A program made the translations under genes and the position numbers. This document shows positions 57,629 to 64,000 of a stretch of 64,000 nt of DNA, piece after piece; positions within the stretch are counted from its first letter, which is position 1, and each line of letters starts with the position of its first letter. The notes beneath the pieces were generated by a model. It saw only the letters and a list, made by a program, of their open reading frames with translations. It had not been told where the DNA came from and did not search any database. The DNA is from Clostridiales bacterium (GTDB taxonomy: Bacteria > Bacillota > Clostridia > Christensenellales > CAG-314). Location of the stretch: contig JAFLVK010000001.1 of the NCBI GenBank assembly GCA_022508345.1, positions 1 through 64,000 on the forward strand, written 5' to 3'.

Positions 57629-58444
57629 CTAAACTCTAGACAAAAAGCTCCTGGTACGCTCCTCTTGGGGATTGTTGAATATTTCGTCGGGCGTGCCCTC
57701 CTCAACAATTACGCCACCGTCCATAAACACTACATGGCTACTTACTTCACGCGCAAAGGACATCTCGTGTGTAACTACAATCATTGTCAGTCCGTCCTTG
57801 GCAAGCGCCCGCATGGTTGCAAGCACTTCGCCCACCATTTCGGGATCCAATGCGCTTGTAGGCTCGTCGAAGAGCAACACTTCGGGGTTCATACACAGTG
57901 CACGGGCAATTGCCACACGTTGTTTTTGTCCGCCGGACAGCTGAGAGGGTCTTGCGTTAATGTACGCGTCCATACCAACCTGTGCAAGGTATTTTTTTGC
58001 AAGCTGTTCCGCTTCCGCTTTGCCCATCTTCAACACCTTGCGCGGTCCTAGCGTACAGTTGTGCAAAACATTGTAATTGTTGAACAGGTTGAAGGACTGG
58101 AACACCATGCCCATCTTTTCGCGGAATTTAGACGGATGCTTGGTAGCGGTAATATCTTGCCCGTGAAAAAGAATTCGACCTGAAGTAGGTTCTTCGAACA
58201 GATTGATACATCTAAGTAGCGTACTTTTTCCACTGCCCGACGGCCCTATGATGCAGGTAACGTCCCCTGCCTTTACGGTAAAGTCGATGTCCTTTAGCAC
58301 CACGTTTTCGCCAAAGGTTTTGCCCAGGTGTTCAATTTGTATGATAGGCGTATCGGCTTGTGCTGATTCACTTGTTTGTGCAACTGTTGCAGTTGATTGC
58401 AAGCCAAGCACGGCATTATTTTGCAAGTTATTATTATTTTTCAT
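57629..58444 (-). CDS. Amino-acid (likely lysine) ABC transporter ATPase
   Basis: A protein of 271 residues. It has Walker [12 protein letters not shown]-loop VFQSFNLF, signature [15 protein letters not shown], Walker [13 protein letters not shown] and H-loop VVTHEMSF, typical of polar amino-acid importers (GlnQ/HisP type). An N-terminal ~35-residue extension (Asn/Gln/Thr-rich) precedes the core. ATG 58444 is chosen with GGAGG upstream and overlaps the permease stop. It is the last gene of the lysine-riboswitch operon. Confidence 0.93.
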   Translation of the reverse strand: MKNNNNLQNNAVLGLQSTATVAQTSESAQADTPIIQIEHLGKTFGENVVLKDIDFTVKAGDVTCIIGPSGSGKSTLLRCINLFEEPTSGRILFHGQDITATKHPSKFREKMGMVFQSFNLFNNYNVLHNCTLGPRKVLKMGKAEAEQLAKKYLAQVGMDAYINARPSQLSGGQKQRVAIARALCMNPEVLLFDEPTSALDPEMVGEVLATMRALAKDGLTMIVVTHEMSFAREVSSHVVFMDGGVIVEEGTPDEIFNNPQEERTRSFLSRV

Positions 58445-59192
58445 TGCTCGCCTCCACTTGCTTTGCAAAGGATTCGGCATCCATGTTTTGAGAGCCTAGC
58501 ACCTTGTAGTTTTTGTTGCCGTCCATTTTGCGTTCGATAAGCCGTAAAAGCATACTGATACCGAAGGTGAGGATGAAGTAAACTATCGCTACCAACAAAT
58601 ACGTTTGGAAGGTTTGATAAGTTTGTTTGACTATATCCTTTGCCACAAAAAACAGTTCGGTAAAGCCGATAACATTTAGCACGGAGGTATCCTTGATATT
58701 GATAATAAACTCGTTGCTTACGCTGGGCAGGATGTTGCGAAGCGCCTGTGGCATGACGACATACAGCATTGTTTTGCCGTGCCCCATACCTATGGCGTGC
58801 GCTCCTTCAAATTGCCCCTTGTCTATGGATATGATACCGCCACGCACAATCTCCGCCATGTACGCACCTGTATTTATCGATACGATAATGAGTCCGCTAA
58901 TAGTAACGTCCATTGTACTGCCGTTATTTAGCAATGCAACACCCCAAAAGATGACCATTGCTTGCACCATCATTGGTGTACCGCGGAAAACCTCAACGTA
59001 AGCGGAAAGAATTACGTCGCCGATTTTTTTGAATACGCGCGCCACTTTGTTTTTAGGCGTGGGGATTGTACGGTATATGCCAATGAGAATACCGATAAAC
59101 AGTCCTACGATTGTACCTATCAGCGCTACTAACATTGTGTAGCCCACGCCTCTAAGAATATCTATGAAGTATTCTTTAAGTATTTCTATCAT
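58434..59192 (-). CDS. Amino-acid (likely lysine) ABC transporter permease
   Basis: A protein of 252 residues of the HisM/GlnP family: N-terminal TMs, then the EAA loop region [33 protein letters not shown]. About five membrane helices. It forms the channel. It follows the binding-protein gene by 60 bp and overlaps the ATPase start. Predicted lysine role rests on the riboswitch. Confidence 0.93.
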   Translation of the reverse strand: MIEILKEYFIDILRGVGYTMLVALIGTIVGLFIGILIGIYRTIPTPKNKVARVFKKIGDVILSAYVEVFRGTPMMVQAMVIFWGVALLNNGSTMDVTISGLIIVSINTGAYMAEIVRGGIISIDKGQFEGAHAIGMGHGKTMLYVVMPQALRNILPSVSNEFIINIKDTSVLNVIGFTELFFVAKDIVKQTYQTFQTYLLVAIVYFILTFGISMLLRLIERKMDGNKNYKVLGSQNMDAESFAKQVEASNEK

Positions 59193-59252
59193 TGTAAATT
59201 ATCCTTACTGAAGTAATTTAACGCAAGTTACTTCACCTATTGATTATGTATG

Positions 59253-60131
59253 TTATTCGTCAACAATGTTTTCGCCTGTGGACAACCGGATAGCAAGGTC
59301 CATCATTTCTTCACGTTGCGTTTGTGTAACGCTTGCAAGGATACCGTTTATTTGATCGGTAAGCTTGCTACCCTTTTTGATACCTACGGCAATTGCGGTG
59401 TCCTCATCGGTTGCGGTAAAACCTGTGTCATTGTTTTTGAGATGTATATATGTAAATTCGGGATTAGATGCGCAGTTTTCGATTGCGCCCGGTTCTTCGG
59501 CAATATAAGCGTCTATTACGCCCGTCTTGAGCGCGTTGATAAGTGCGGCAAAGTCCTCAAGCGGTGTTTGACGTTTTAGTCCCAAATTGACACCCTCTCC
59601 TGCCAACGCAACGTCGTGGAATGTTCCCTGCTGAGCGGCAACCTTTGCTCCGCTAAACTGTGACAGAGTTGTTTTATCAGCGTAGCCGCCGTCCTTACGC
59701 ACTACCAACACTAGGTTGCTTTGGTAATACGGATCGGAAAAGTCTATTTGCTCTTTTCTGTCCGCAGTAGGACTCATACCGGCGATAATGAGGTCAACCG
59801 TTCCTGCATTTAATGCGGGTATAAGCGATTCCCACTCCATCTTTACTACGACAAGTTCCTTTCCCAGTTCCTCGGCAATTTTCTTTGCAATCATGATGTC
59901 GTAACCGTTAGCGTAACTGTCGGGTATTTGCTTGTAGTTGGTGTTGTAAATGGGCACAGCATCATTGCTGTCGTCGCGTTGTGTGTAGTTGAATGGTGAA
60001 TACGCGCACTCCAAGCCAACGTACAGCTTGTCGGGGTCCTTTGTCGAGCAAGCGCTGAAGCACACTGTGAGCGCTGCAACAAGGCTTGCGACAATAACAA
60101 TTAAAATTGCCCTTGTGATAAATCTTTTCAT
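59253..60131 (-). CDS. Amino-acid (likely lysine) ABC substrate-binding lipoprotein
   Basis: A protein of 292 residues. N-terminal lipoprotein signal MKRFITRAILIVIV... with lipobox FSAC, Cys28 being lipidated. The mature part is a solute-binding protein family 3 fold: YVGLECAYSPFNY, DIMIAKKIAEELGKELVVVKMEW, LIAGMSPTADRKEQIDFSDPYYQS. It is the first gene after the lysine riboswitch, so its ligand is probably lysine or a related basic amino acid. ATG 60131 is used; the frame upstream lies in the riboswitch and is not coding. Confidence 0.95.
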   Translation of the reverse strand: MKRFITRAILIVIVASLVAALTVCFSACSTKDPDKLYVGLECAYSPFNYTQRDDSNDAVPIYNTNYKQIPDSYANGYDIMIAKKIAEELGKELVVVKMEWESLIPALNAGTVDLIIAGMSPTADRKEQIDFSDPYYQSNLVLVVRKDGGYADKTTLSQFSGAKVAAQQGTFHDVALAGEGVNLGLKRQTPLEDFAALINALKTGVIDAYIAEEPGAIENCASNPEFTYIHLKNNDTGFTATDEDTAIAVGIKKGSKLTDQINGILASVTQTQREEMMDLAIRLSTGENIVDE

Positions 60132-60159
60132 GTTTTTCTCCCACAATTTATTTAACTGA

Positions 60160-60199
60160 AACAAAAAAGTCCGCAACAAGCGAGCGTATGCTGTTGCGG
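60160..60199 (-). terminator. Riboswitch expression platform, terminator 1
   Basis: Arms CCGCAACA / TGTTGCGG (60171-60178 and 60192-60199), followed on the minus strand by ACTTTTTTG. It is the gene-proximal one of two look-alike terminators. Confidence 0.8.
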
Positions 60200-60200
60200 C

Positions 60201-60237
60201 AAAATAAAAACCGCAACAAGCGAGTGCTATATTGCGG
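60201..60237 (-). terminator. Riboswitch expression platform, terminator 2
   Basis: Arms CCGCAA / TTGCGG (60211-60216 and 60232-60237), followed on the minus strand by TTTTTATTTT. Shares CAAGCGAG loop text with terminator 1. Confidence 0.8.
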
Positions 60238-60255
60238 AATAAGTCAACAATATAC

Positions 60256-60413
60256 GATAGCGCTCCACTTGCGTGACAGTCCGACGCATATTTTACGCCG
60301 TCCCAGCATAGCCACACATCAGACTGAATGACTACACTTCGGTTGCTTCCCCTTTACCACCCAAAGATTTGTCTGACCCTTTGGGCTTGTCATGAAAGCC
60401 ACAACCTCTATCC
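60256..60413 (-). ncRNA. Lysine riboswitch (L box)
   Basis: Read on the minus strand, conserved L-box elements occur in order: GGATAGAGGT at the 5' edge, GGTAAAGGGGAAGCAACCG, AAG, CTGGGACGGC, GTCGGACTGTCACG, then AGTGGAGCGCTATCG. P1 is GATAG with CTATC. Lysine binding is expected to favour the downstream terminators, so the amino-acid ABC operon is off when lysine is plentiful. Confidence 0.92.
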
Positions 60414-60425
60414 AATTATGCTATT

Positions 60426-60454
60426 ATCTTAACATCGTATTGCCGCTAAGTCAA
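60426..60454 (-). promoter_or_regulatory. Promoter of the lysine-riboswitch operon
   Basis: TTGACT, 17-bp spacer, TAAGAT on the minus strand, placing the transcript start a few bases before the riboswitch. Confidence 0.75.
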
Positions 60455-60479
60455 ATACTTTACGGCAATTTGTCGAAAT

Positions 60480-61913
60480 TTACTTTAAAATGCTGTTGTA
60501 CAGCGTTTCGTATTCGTTGGCGGATTTGCTCCAGGAAAAGTCCGTTGTTGCAGCCTTAAACGCAAGCTTGCTCCATTCCTCCCCCTTGCGGTAAACCTTC
60601 AATGCCTCCCTCAATACGTAAAGCATATCGTGCGCGTTGTAGTTGGCAAATGTAAAGCCGTTGCCGCCTACACCGTACGGTGTTATGCTATCCTTGAGCC
60701 CGCCCGTTTCGCGAACTATTGCCACTGTACCGTAGCGCGAAGCTATCATTTGCGACAACCCGCACGGTTCGCTCTTGGAGGGCATAAGGAACAAGTCGGC
60801 ACCGGAATATATCTTGCGGGATAGGTCGGAATTAAATTCGATTTTCGCAGCTACCTTGTCGGGGTACTTGCCTGCAAGATATTTGAAATACTGTTCGTAC
60901 TCCCACTCGCCTGTTCCCAACACTACAAGCTGAACATCATCCTGCAGTGCTTCCTCCATCACCGCCTTGACCAAGTCCAGCCCCTTGTGAGCAACAAGAC
61001 GTGTAATCATTGCCAAGATGGGCGTGTGTGCATTGACGGGCAGGTTGAGCATCTTTTGCAGTTCCTGCTTGCAGATAGCCTTGTTGGCAAGGTCCTCTGC
61101 CGAATAGTTGGCAAATAGCGCCTTGTCCGTTGCGGGGTTGTAGTAATCGATGTCAATACCGTTCAATATACCGCACAGCTTGTGTCCGTTGCGGCGGATA
61201 ATGGGGTGAAGCCCGTGCGCATAGTACTCGTACTTGATTTCCTGCGCATAAGACGGTGAAACGGTAGAAAAGCTATCGCTAAGTTCTATTGCGCCCTTCA
61301 TAAGGTTGATTGCTCCACCGTACTCCAAGTAGTTGATGTAATCGCGGGATATTCCGAACAAATTTTCCAGCAAGCCCAGGTCGTACTTGCCTTGGTACTC
61401 GATATTGTGAATGGTAAATAGCGCCCGAATAAGCCGATAATTGACGTAATGGCAGTATTCCGTCTTGAGATACAACAGCGCCGGCGCTGCCTGCCAGTCA
61501 TGACAGTGCATGATGTCGGGATAGAAATCGACGAAACCCATTGTGTCCAGGACAGCCTTGCCGAAGAAAGCGAAACGCTCGCCGTCGTCAAAGTGTCCGT
61601 AGAGCCCGTGACGCTTGAAATAATGCTCGTTGTCTACGAAATAGTATGTTACACCATCCAGTACGTAGCGGAAAACGCCGCAATACACCTTGCGCCAAGA
61701 CAGGTTTACATTGAAATTGCCCAAATATTCGAATTTAGCGCGGTAATCTTGCCTGATATCCTCGTAAAGGGGCAGAATTACGCGCACGTCGTATCTTTTT
61801 GTTTTAGCAAGCGCCTTGGATAACGAGCCCACTACTTCAGCCAGCCCGCCCGTTGCGATAAATGGCGCTGCCTCGGATGCAACAAATAAAAGCTTCTTTT
61901 TTGTTACTCTCAT
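60480..61913 (-). CDS. glgA: Glycogen synthase
   Basis: A protein of 477 residues, normal length, GT5 family. It uses ADP-glucose to extend alpha-1,4-glucan. N-terminal Rossmann motif reads APFIATGGLAEV, where many homologues have KTGGL or KSGGL (Lys binding ADP-glucose); other conserved parts are MHCHDWQAAPALLYLK, FTIHNIEYQGKYD, GILNGIDIDYYNP, ADLFLMPSKSEPCGLSQ and VRETGGLKDSI. ATG 61913 with GAGGAAAA upstream is chosen over a TTG 12 nt earlier. It is the last gene of glgC-glgD-glgA, 51 bp after glgD. Confidence 0.95.
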   Translation of the reverse strand: MRVTKKKLLFVASEAAPFIATGGLAEVVGSLSKALAKTKRYDVRVILPLYEDIRQDYRAKFEYLGNFNVNLSWRKVYCGVFRYVLDGVTYYFVDNEHYFKRHGLYGHFDDGERFAFFGKAVLDTMGFVDFYPDIMHCHDWQAAPALLYLKTEYCHYVNYRLIRALFTIHNIEYQGKYDLGLLENLFGISRDYINYLEYGGAINLMKGAIELSDSFSTVSPSYAQEIKYEYYAHGLHPIIRRNGHKLCGILNGIDIDYYNPATDKALFANYSAEDLANKAICKQELQKMLNLPVNAHTPILAMITRLVAHKGLDLVKAVMEEALQDDVQLVVLGTGEWEYEQYFKYLAGKYPDKVAAKIEFNSDLSRKIYSGADLFLMPSKSEPCGLSQMIASRYGTVAIVRETGGLKDSITPYGVGGNGFTFANYNAHDMLYVLREALKVYRKGEEWSKLAFKAATTDFSWSKSANEYETLYNSILK

Positions 61914-61964
61914 ACTTTTCCTCAATATTTATGAACTTTGTAAAATATTACCGACCCAATGCGA

Positions 61965-63080
61965 CTACAGCATTGTTCCTTTTGCAACGAAATAGGGAAG
62001 TTCGGCGCAACCCGACAAATTGCGTCTGTCACGAATGACTACGTTTTTGTCGGTGATAACGCTATCCAGCTTGACATTGGAGCCGATAACCGTCTTTTGC
62101 ATGATGACGGAATTTTTGATAACGGTACCCTTGCCTACCTTAACTCCGCGGAACAGAATACTGTTTTCCACAGTTCCCTCAATCGTACAGCCGTCGGCAA
62201 TAAGAGAGTTTTTGACGACTGCGCCCTCAAGATATTTGGTGGGTGCGGTATCGCCAACCTTTGTGTAGATGTCGCGCGCACCGTACAGCTCGTCGCGCAC
62301 CTTTTTGTCCAGTTGCTCCATGCTGTGCTTGAAGTAACCTTGCAAGGAATCTATCCCTGCGTAGTAGCCGTCGAACTTGTATCCGAATATACGCATATCG
62401 TCCACGTTCTTTGCCAAGATATCCCTGCCAAAGCTGGTTTGTCCGCGCTGAACGGCTGCTTGAAGAATGTCCAGCAGGTATTCGCGCTTGATTATCATTA
62501 CGTTAATGTACAGGTTGAACTTTGTTTTTCCGTCCACTCGCGGAGTGATATTAACACGCTTTACCCTGCCCGTTTGGTCGGGCTCAATTGTCATAAAGTA
62601 GTGAGATTCGATTGTGTTCTGCTCACTGTACGCCATGGTAACGTCGGCATTGTTTTCTTCGTGGAAGCGTAGCATGTCCGCCAGATCAATGCGCGCAACA
62701 CCGTCGCAGTCGTATATTACAACGTACTCCTCACGGCGGGAGGACAAAAAGCCTGACACACCCATCAGCGCTTCCAGACGGGTTGTGTAGGGTGCTTCCA
62801 TTTCACTGCTGTAAGGTGGAAGCAAAATTATACCGCCACCCTTACGCGCAAGGTCCCAATCCTTACCGCTACCCAGGTGGTCGATAAGCGATTGGTAATT
62901 GTTTTTAGTAACTATACCAACTGCGGTTATGCCCGCGTTTACCATGTTGGAAAGGCCGAAGTCTATAAGGCGGTACCGTCCTGCAAAGGGAATGGACGCC
63001 ATTGTTCTGCGCTTGGATAGCTCGGGGACGTTTTTTTCCTGAATGTTGGAAAAGATAATTCCTAAAGTTGAACTTGCCAT
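61965..63080 (-). CDS. glgD: Glucose-1-phosphate adenylyltransferase subunit GlgD
   Basis: A protein of 371 residues, normal for GlgD. It has the nucleotidyltransferase-like domain but lacks the catalytic GGxGTRL loop (N-terminus SSTLGIIFSNIQEKNVPEL); the C-terminal left-handed beta-helix has hexapeptide repeats (VVKNSLIADGC, VENSILFRGVKVGKG). In Firmicutes GlgD forms a regulatory heterotetramer with GlgC. Start 5 bp after glgC stop; the pair is translationally linked. Confidence 0.95.
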   Translation of the reverse strand: MASSTLGIIFSNIQEKNVPELSKRRTMASIPFAGRYRLIDFGLSNMVNAGITAVGIVTKNNYQSLIDHLGSGKDWDLARKGGGIILLPPYSSEMEAPYTTRLEALMGVSGFLSSRREEYVVIYDCDGVARIDLADMLRFHEENNADVTMAYSEQNTIESHYFMTIEPDQTGRVKRVNITPRVDGKTKFNLYINVMIIKREYLLDILQAAVQRGQTSFGRDILAKNVDDMRIFGYKFDGYYAGIDSLQGYFKHSMEQLDKKVRDELYGARDIYTKVGDTAPTKYLEGAVVKNSLIADGCTIEGTVENSILFRGVKVGKGTVIKNSVIMQKTVIGSNVKLDSVITDKNVVIRDRRNLSGCAELPYFVAKGTML

Positions 63081-63084
63081 TTCT

Positions 63085-64000
63085 CTATTCCCCCTTGTAG
63101 TCCTTGTCCAGTATTTCGCCGCCTTTCACCTTGGCGCCTGCGGAGATTGTGATACCTGCACCTAGTACGGCAATGCCTTGGGCAGCTTCCTTAGCTTCGC
63201 CAACGGTAGCGGCTTCAATAACGACGTTTTCGTCAACGATTGAGTAGTTGACGGTTGCGCCCGACTTAACAACCGTATTAGCCATGATGACGCTGTCGCG
63301 TACAACTGCGCCCTTTTCCACTACTACGTTGCAGCTGAGCACCGACCGCTCAACCAGCCCGTTTATTTCACAGCCCAGCGCAATCATGGAGTTGACAACC
63401 TTGCCCGTTGTGCCCACATATACAGGGGGAGCAAGCGGACTTCTTGAGTGAATCTTCCAATCGGGGTCGGCAACGTCGAAGGCAGGCTCTGAGCCCAGCA
63501 AGTCCATGTTGGACTCCCACAGTGAGGAGATTGTCCCCACATCCTTCCAGTAGCCCTTGAAGATGTAGCTGAACATCTTTTCGCCGGCGTTTAGCATTGT
63601 GGGCAATACGTCCTTGCCGAAATCCTTGCTGGAAGAGGGGTTTTGATCGTCCGCCTCGAGGTACTTGTACAGCTTGTCCGCAGTGAATATGTATATGCCC
63701 ATTGAGGCAAGATTGCTCTTGGGCTTTTTGGGCTTTTCCTCAAATTGGTAAATTGAACCGTCGTCGTTGACGTTGAGTATCCCGAAACGGGAAGCCTCTT
63801 CAATGGGCACCTCGATTGCCGCTATCGTGCAGTCGGCGCCCGTCTTTTTGTGGGCGTTTAGCATTGCCGCGTAGTCCATCTTGTAGATGTGGTCACCTGA
63901 TAAGATAAGCACGTAATCGGGGTTGTACTTCTTCATGAAGTTCATATTTTGGTAGATGGCGTTGGCTGTGCCCTCGTACCAAGATGACTTCTTCTTTGCC
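63085..64000 (-). CDS. glgC: Glucose-1-phosphate adenylyltransferase GlgC (partial, runs off window)
   Basis: The C-terminal ~304 residues; the N-terminus lies beyond 64000. The frame continues upstream of the ATG at 63945 with [14 protein letters not shown], the conserved segment before [15 protein letters not shown], so that ATG is internal. It makes ADP-glucose from glucose-1-phosphate and ATP, the committed step of glycogen synthesis. Catalytic-domain motifs [11 protein letters not shown] and GYWKDVGTI are present, then the beta-helix with hexapeptide repeats. It heads glgC-glgD-glgA. Confidence 0.95.
   Translation of the reverse strand, partial: AKKKSSWYEGTANAIYQNMNFMKKYNPDYVLILSGDHIYKMDYAAMLNAHKKTGADCTIAAIEVPIEEASRFGILNVNDDGSIYQFEEKPKKPKSNLASMGIYIFTADKLYKYLEADDQNPSSSKDFGKDVLPTMLNAGEKMFSYIFKGYWKDVGTISSLWESNMDLLGSEPAFDVADPDWKIHSRSPLAPPVYVGTTGKVVNSMIALGCEINGLVERSVLSCNVVVEKGAVVRDSVIMANTVVKSGATVNYSIVDENVVIEAATVGEAKEAAQGIAVLGAGITISAGAKVKGGEILDKDYKGE

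Noticed and set aside
60132..60317. N-terminal extension of the substrate-binding protein into the leader
   Set aside because: This stretch is the lysine riboswitch and its terminators, and a clear lipoprotein signal begins at 60131.
1..64000. CRISPR array, prophage, insertion sequence or rRNA operon
   Set aside because: No regularly spaced repeats, transposase, integrase, structural phage genes or rRNA sequence were seen.

Overview
This 64 kb window looks like a chromosomal segment of a member of the Bacillota (Firmicutes), most likely a Clostridia-type gut anaerobe. The evidence is a glgC-glgD-glgA glycogen operon with the Firmicutes-specific GlgD, ribosomal protein L27 with a cleavable N-terminus next to its Prp protease, the order secG-rnr-smpB, an mrnC-rlmB-sigH cluster, a lysine riboswitch and a 2[4Fe-4S] ferredoxin. 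The taxonomic placement is inference. No phage, insertion sequence, CRISPR array or rRNA operon is visible, and there is one tRNA (Thr, CGT).

Layout. 1-4.7 kb is an accessory stretch: LURP-one-like protein, flavodoxin, small P-loop kinase, an XRE regulator with an unusual glycine-pentad tail, a YozG/DUF2975 pair with three phased operators, and a lipoprotein. 4.7-9.4 kb holds an EF-G paralogue, a glutamate-racemase-like protein without catalytic cysteines, ribosomal protein S20 with a long basic tail, a nucleotidyltransferase-fold protein and tRNA-Thr. 9.4-18.5 kb is membrane transport: a Na/Pi symporter, a TetR-controlled ABC exporter, an AmaP-like protein and a second three-gene ABC-2 exporter. 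18.6-28 kb has two paralogous small HTH regulators, then smpB, rnr, secG, a patatin, a helical protein, gpmI, tpiA and pgk, an ancestral glycolysis/secG/rnr/smpB order without gap and eno.

28-42 kb is mostly housekeeping: a family 2 glycosyltransferase, a ferritin-like protein, fused ispDF, rqcP, recR, ybaB, dnaX, sigH-like sigma, rlmB, mrnC, a GNAT protein, an NYN protein, an OGG1-type glycosylase, the rplU-prp-rpmA operon, a HAD phosphatase and DegV. 42-64 kb has a structured repeat region, a GH2 and a GH95 glycosidase, rsmI/trmN6, ferredoxin, a ClC transporter, nrdR, purC, a pyrimidine-nucleoside phosphorylase, an amino-acid ABC transporter behind a lysine riboswitch, and glgA-glgD-glgC (glgC runs off the window end).

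The most unusual observations are two places where a gene continues coherently in the -1 frame across a textbook slippery sequence (A9 before the patatin, 23626-23634; T TTA AAT before a zinc-ribbon/TM domain, 36503-36509). Others are three 21-bp-phased operator repeats (3847-3902), paired ATAGG-N7-CCTAT palindromes between two HTH genes (18866-18913), a dispersed hairpin family with covarying arms (4674-4730, 34998-35048), and tandem look-alike terminators after the lysine riboswitch. Readings come from inspection only; no database search was run.
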